NCBI RefSeq assembly: GCF_001294625.1
Contig: NZ_CP012677.1
Span: forward strand, 2,046,001-2,110,000
DNA from: Arthrobacter alpinus
Lineage (GTDB): Bacteria > Actinomycetota > Actinomycetes > Actinomycetales > Micrococcaceae
Direction of reading: 5' to 3'
Length of the DNA: 64,000 bases
Part shown: positions 60,787 to 64,000 of the stretch, one piece after another
Position numbering within the stretch: position 1 is the first letter of the stretch
How the letters are laid out: every line of letters begins with the position of its first letter
The notes under the pieces: generated by a model
The model's input: the letters and a program-made list of their open reading frames with translations, nothing else
Told to the model about the DNA's origin: nothing
The model's database searches: none
Made by a program: the position numbers and the translations under genes

Positions 60787-61983
60787 ATGTCCCACCCATG
60801 GCAACGCACCGCCAAAGGTGCCAATTTGCTGGGGCCGGACGGCTCCTTGGCCGTCACCATCTTTGAAGAGATCACCACCTTGGCCAACCAGCACAACGCC
60901 ATCAATCTCGGTCAGGGCTTCCCCGACGAGGATGGCCCTGCAGAGCTGAGCCGCCTTGCCCAGCAGGCCATAGCCCAGGGCAATAACCAGTATGCCCCCG
61001 GCAAGGGAATCCTGGATCTGCGCCAGGCCGTGGCCGAGCACCAGGAACGGTTCTACGGGCTCACCGCCGACCCCGAGACCGAGGTCATCATCACCACAGG
61101 AGCCACGGAGGCCATCGCGTCAGCGATCCTGGCGCTGACCGGCCCCGGCGATGAAGTCCTCACCTTTGAGCCGTTCTACGATTCCTACGGGGCCATGATC
61201 GGCCTCAGCGGGGCTGCCCACACCACAGCCGCCCTGCTGGCCCCGGACTTCATGCCGGATCTGGCCACGCTGGAGCGCAGCTTCAGCCCGCGCACCAAAA
61301 TGGTCGTCATCAACAACCCGCACAACCCCACGGGCGCTGTTTTCCCTAGGGAGGTGTTGAGTGAAGTGGTGCGCCTGGCCATCAAGTACGACGCCGTCAT
61401 CCTCACCGACGAGGTCTACGAACACCTCACCTTTGGTGTGCGGCACATCCCGATTGCCACCTTGCCAGGGGCGGCCGAACGCACCCTGACCATTTCCTCG
61501 GCAGGCAAGACGTTCTCCTTCACCGGCTGGAAAATCGGCTGGCTCTCGGGACCGGCGGAGCTTGTGGCCGCGGCGCGGACGGTCAAACAGTTCCTGTCCT
61601 ATTCCTCCGGTACACCGTTCCAGAGCGCCATCGCGGCCGGACTGCGCATGGAAGAGGGCTTCTTCACGGATACCGCCAAGACGCTGGAGCGCAAACGCGA
61701 CATCCTTAGCGAGGGCCTGCGCGCGGCCGGGCTGGACGTGCTGACCCCCCAAGGCACCTACTTCGTCAACGTGGACACCGCTGCGCTGGGCATCACCGAC
61801 GCCACTGCCCTGGCCCGGAGGCTGCCACAGCTGATCGGTGTGGCAGCCATCCCGGTCCCGGTGTTCTGCCACCCGGAGGGTGCTCACCGAACCAGGTCCT
61901 TGCTGCGCTTCGCGTTTTGCAAGAAGGTCCCGCTCCTAGAGGAAGCCGCCGAACGCCTGGCAACCCTGGCGGGCAAACTCTGA
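60787..61983 (+). CDS. PLP-dependent class I/II aminotransferase
   Basis: A protein of 398 residues of the kynurenine/methionine aminotransferase type (YbdL-like). Features: INLGQGFPDEDGPAELSR, IITTGATEAIASAIL, MVVINNPHNPTGAVFPREVL, the Asp and Tyr in LTDEVYEHLTFG, the cofactor lysine in ISSAGKTFSFTGWKIGWLSG and a C-terminal arginine in RSLLRFAFCKK. It lies between an SDR gene (2 bp) and a spermidine-synthase-like gene (1 bp overlap), so the three form one operon. Confidence 0.93.
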   Translation: MSHPWQRTAKGANLLGPDGSLAVTIFEEITTLANQHNAINLGQGFPDEDGPAELSRLAQQAIAQGNNQYAPGKGILDLRQAVAEHQERFYGLTADPETEVIITTGATEAIASAILALTGPGDEVLTFEPFYDSYGAMIGLSGAAHTTAALLAPDFMPDLATLERSFSPRTKMVVINNPHNPTGAVFPREVLSEVVRLAIKYDAVILTDEVYEHLTFGVRHIPIATLPGAAERTLTISSAGKTFSFTGWKIGWLSGPAELVAAARTVKQFLSYSSGTPFQSAIAAGLRMEEGFFTDTAKTLERKRDILSEGLRAAGLDVLTPQGTYFVNVDTAALGITDATALARRLPQLIGVAAIPVPVFCHPEGAHRTRSLLRFAFCKKVPLLEEAAERLATLAGKL

Positions 61984-62756
61984 TGGTGCTGGCCAGCAGG
62001 TTCCTGCGGACAAGCGGCGTCCACGCCACCCTGGACAAGGATCCGTGGCATGAGCACGCGTTTGTCCTGAGCATCGACAACGCCGAGCAGTCCCAGGTCA
62101 ACCTCGCCCACCCGGAAGAGGTCTTCTACGAGTATCTGCGGCGCATCGCCAATGCCGTGGACCTGGTGAAGCCGGCCGGTGAGCCCATCACGGCCCTGCA
62201 CCTGGGCGCCGGAGCCCTGACCTTGGCCCGGTACATCCAGGCCACCCGGCCGGGATCAATCCAGCACGCCGTGGAGCTGGAGCGCGAGCTTCTTGACTTC
62301 GTGTTGGAACACCTGCCCCTGCCGGCCGGCACCAACTTGAGCAGCCATGTGGGCGATGCCCGCGAGGAGTTAGGCGCGCTGCCGGCGCAGCTAACGTTCG
62401 ACGTCGTCATCCTGGACATTTTCAGCGGACCCGACGCGCCGGCCCACCTTGCCTGCGCGGACTTCTACCGCGAGGCCGCGGCGGTGCTGGCACCGGGCGG
62501 GATCCTGGCCGTCAACGTGGGTGACGAGCCCGGGTTCACGCTGGTGACTAGCCAGACCAAGGCGCTGCAGGAGGCCATGTCCCATGTGGCCGCTTATGGC
62601 ACAAGCATGCTATTCACCCGCCGCTACCCGGGCAACATTATCCTGCTCGGCAGCAACAGCCCCTGGCCGGCGGACTGGGGGCAGGCCCTGCTCGCTGCGG
62701 GCCCGCACCCGGGCACCGTCATGGCCGGCGTGGAACTGGACGAGCTGACCGGCTAA
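61983..62756 (+). CDS. Spermidine-synthase-like methyltransferase-fold protein
   Basis: A protein of 257 residues with a Rossmann methyltransferase core: ITALHLGAGALTLARYIQAT, QHAVELERELLDFVLEHLPL, HVGDAREEL and FDVVILDIFSGPDAPAHLAC. Spermidine synthases share this fold and the aspartates, but the DAxD/DS-DP active site pattern is not clear; many actinobacterial members are annotated only as SpeE-like or fused-MFS spermidine synthase. The ATG overlaps the aminotransferase stop (TGATG). Confidence 0.85.
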   Translation: MVLASRFLRTSGVHATLDKDPWHEHAFVLSIDNAEQSQVNLAHPEEVFYEYLRRIANAVDLVKPAGEPITALHLGAGALTLARYIQATRPGSIQHAVELERELLDFVLEHLPLPAGTNLSSHVGDAREELGALPAQLTFDVVILDIFSGPDAPAHLACADFYREAAAVLAPGGILAVNVGDEPGFTLVTSQTKALQEAMSHVAAYGTSMLFTRRYPGNIILLGSNSPWPADWGQALLAAGPHPGTVMAGVELDELTG

Positions 62757-62977
62757 TCCCTACGCTCTCGCAGCTTGGGCGGATTTTTCCCGAACGCTAT
62801 CGCACTTTTGCTGGGTGGGTAGTGGTGAACCCTGAGCCACGCCCCTGGCGGTAGCGGCTACCGTTGCAACATGCCACCACTGCGGCCGCGGCGCATCGGC
62901 ACCCGGCGATGTGCACTGCGGCAATGCTGCTCACACCAATAAGCGCGCCCCTCAAGCAGCGTCAGTCGCGGCGCCGC
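62757..62977. other. Intergenic region
   Basis: A 221 bp stretch between two convergent genes. I see no tRNA, clear hairpin or coding frame with character of its own. Confidence 0.4.
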
Positions 62978-63220
62978 TCATTCATCGTGTTTGAGAAACT
63001 CGGGCATAGCTTCCACATAGACCGTCTGCGGCGGTTCGAAATACATCACGAGGACCCTCTCGCCGACAGGATAATAACTTGTGCCGTCGTAGGGGCAGGC
63101 CATGAACGCGTTGGTGCCGCCCTGGAAAGCCAGCATGACCTCGCCTAGAGTATCCGGACCGATCATCCCCGTGACACGGCCAATCTTCCCCGTCAGGCTC
63201 CGGTCAAGATCCCTACGCAC
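62978..63220 (-). CDS. Small protein coupled to flotillin
   Basis: A protein of 80 residues: GKIGRVTGMIGPDTLGEVML, TNAFMACPYDGTSYYPVGER and VLVMYFEPPQTVYVEAMPEF. The beta-strand pattern with G-x-x-G-x-V and V-x-V resembles the small OB fold of NfeD-type proteins, which accompany flotillins; no membrane segment is present. The GTG start lies within the last codons of the flotillin gene (8 bp overlap), so translation is coupled. The OB assignment is inference. Confidence 0.75.
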   Translation of the reverse strand: MRRDLDRSLTGKIGRVTGMIGPDTLGEVMLAFQGGTNAFMACPYDGTSYYPVGERVLVMYFEPPQTVYVEAMPEFLKHDE

Positions 63221-64000
63221 GGGGCGTCTCCGGCGGCTGTGGTGCTGGCGTTTTCCCGTTCTTGAGCGCGTGCGTCAGCGCCGGAAGGTAGTTGCCCACT
63301 TGGGAGAGGATGCCGCCCACCATGGTGTTTAGGCCGTCACCGCCGTTGAGCACCGTCAGCTGCCCCACATGGGCAAATGGTTCGGCGGCGGCTGCCACAA
63401 TGGCCGGCATGTTTTCGGCCAGTTGCTGGCTGATGACGGCTTCCTGGTTGGTTCCCAAGGCCTCCGCACGAGCTTTGATGCCCTCGGCCTCGGCCAGTGC
63501 CCTGGCCTTGATAGCCGACGCCGCTGCGTCCCCACGCGCCTTGGTTGCGGCTGCTTCTGCCTCACCGGTGACTCTGGTGGCTCCGGCGGTGGCCGCGGCC
63601 GCCGTCGCATTGGCCTGCGCCTCAAGCTCGGTCTTCCGTGCCCGGGCCTCGGCTGCACTGATATCAGCGGCTTTCTGGGCCTCCGCCTCGGTGCGTTGCG
63701 CGTACGCCTTGGCATCGGCCGGTTTGCGCACGGAGGTCTGCAGCTTTTGCTCCTCACGATCAGCTTCCAGCTTGGCCACCTGTGTTTCCTGCACCACCAC
63801 CTGCTGACGTGCGCTTGCCTCAGCCAGCGGCCCTGCCTGAGCGGCGTTAGCCTTGGCCGTTTCCGCGTTGGCAAGCGCCGCCGATTGTCTGATCGCCGAG
63901 ATGCTTTGCGCGTCGGCTATCAACGAGGCCGCCTCCGCTTCCTTTTCGGCCGCTTCACGGTTCCGTGTGGCCTCGGCGATGCGCGCCTCCATGACCACCT
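63213..64000 (-). CDS. Flotillin-like protein, C-terminal part
   Basis: Only the last 261 residues are inside the window; the N-terminal SPFH domain lies beyond 64000. The visible part is a long Ala/Glu-rich coiled coil (EARIAEATRNREAAEKEAEA, QVVVQETQVAKLEADREEQK, AEAQKAADISAAEARARKTE) and the flotillin end GTNQEAVISQQLAENMPAIV then FAHVGQLTVLNGGDGLNTMV. Flotillins assemble on membrane microdomains and affect secretion and fluidity. A coupled small NfeD-like gene follows. Confidence 0.92.
   Translation of the reverse strand, partial: VVMEARIAEATRNREAAEKEAEAASLIADAQSISAIRQSAALANAETAKANAAQAGPLAEASARQQVVVQETQVAKLEADREEQKLQTSVRKPADAKAYAQRTEAEAQKAADISAAEARARKTELEAQANATAAAATAGATRVTGEAEAAATKARGDAAASAIKARALAEAEGIKARAEALGTNQEAVISQQLAENMPAIVAAAAEPFAHVGQLTVLNGGDGLNTMVGGILSQVGNYLPALTHALKNGKTPAPQPPETPRA

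Overview
The window looks like chromosomal DNA of a high-GC actinobacterium of the family Micrococcaceae, most likely Arthrobacter in the broad sense. The evidence is GTG/TTG starts with purine-rich ribosome binding sites, actinobacteria-only families (DUF3052, DUF3145, DUF2469, DUF6504), a homodimeric pyruvate dehydrogenase E1, an aceE-regulator-fabD-fabH-acpP-fabF block, and a fused oleBC gene as known from Micrococcus and Arthrobacter. This is inference from gene content; no marker such as 16S rRNA lies in the window.

Layout. 1-3.2 kb: remnant of an MHS-type transporter with nonsense codons, an IclR regulator, two hairpins sharing one loop sequence, a DUF6504 gene, a DnaQ-like exonuclease with BRCT domain, and tRNA-Val(TAC). 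3.3-13.7 kb: sirtuin, AhpE peroxiredoxin and DUF3052 on the minus strand, divergent from aceE, which is followed by a FasR-like activator and the type II fatty acid synthase genes. 13.8-15.5 kb: DUF3145 and a XerC-type recombinase. 15.6-19.2 kb: an oppositely oriented, translationally coupled ArsR-SulP-multicopper oxidase operon placed between xerC and dprA. 19.3-28.1 kb: a minus-strand housekeeping run dprA-yifB-yraN, DUF2469-rnhB-lepB-lepB2-rplS, trmD-rimM, rpsP-khpA. 28.3-31.1 kb: small accessory genes (unknown 150 aa protein, VOC dioxygenase-like, GNAT, a hydrolase-fold protein without nucleophile). 31.2-43.8 kb: ffh, a glucose-6-phosphate dehydrogenase, an endonuclease-like gene, amtB-glnK, ftsY, an MFS transporter and smc. 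44-54 kb: olefin operon oleA-oleBC-oleD, a large LuxR-type ATPase regulator, a frameshifted sortase-anchored surface protein and an MpaB/DUF2236 protein. 54.1-59.8 kb: mutM-rnc-rpmF-yceD, a lipoprotein serine protease, a frameshifted hypothetical gene and coaD. 59.9-64 kb: an SDR-aminotransferase-spermidine-synthase-like operon, and a flotillin gene cut by the window edge with a small partner gene.

How the genes work together. Pyruvate dehydrogenase makes acetyl-CoA next to the enzymes that extend it into acyl-ACP. The ole operon would condense two fatty acyl chains head to head into long-chain olefins. ffh, ftsY and two signal peptidases form the secretion set; rplS, rpsP, rpmF, trmD, rimM and rnc the ribosome/RNA set; smc, xerC, dprA, rnhB and mutM the chromosome maintenance set.

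The least explained items are the ArsR-SulP-multicopper oxidase operon, the paired hairpins at 1.4-1.6 kb with one conserved loop on different stems, a repeat-like sequence translated as the OleB-OleC linker, and a 24 bp perfect inverted repeat between fabF and DUF3145. No CRISPR array, transposase or prophage was seen. All motif calls are by eye; no search or structure prediction was run.
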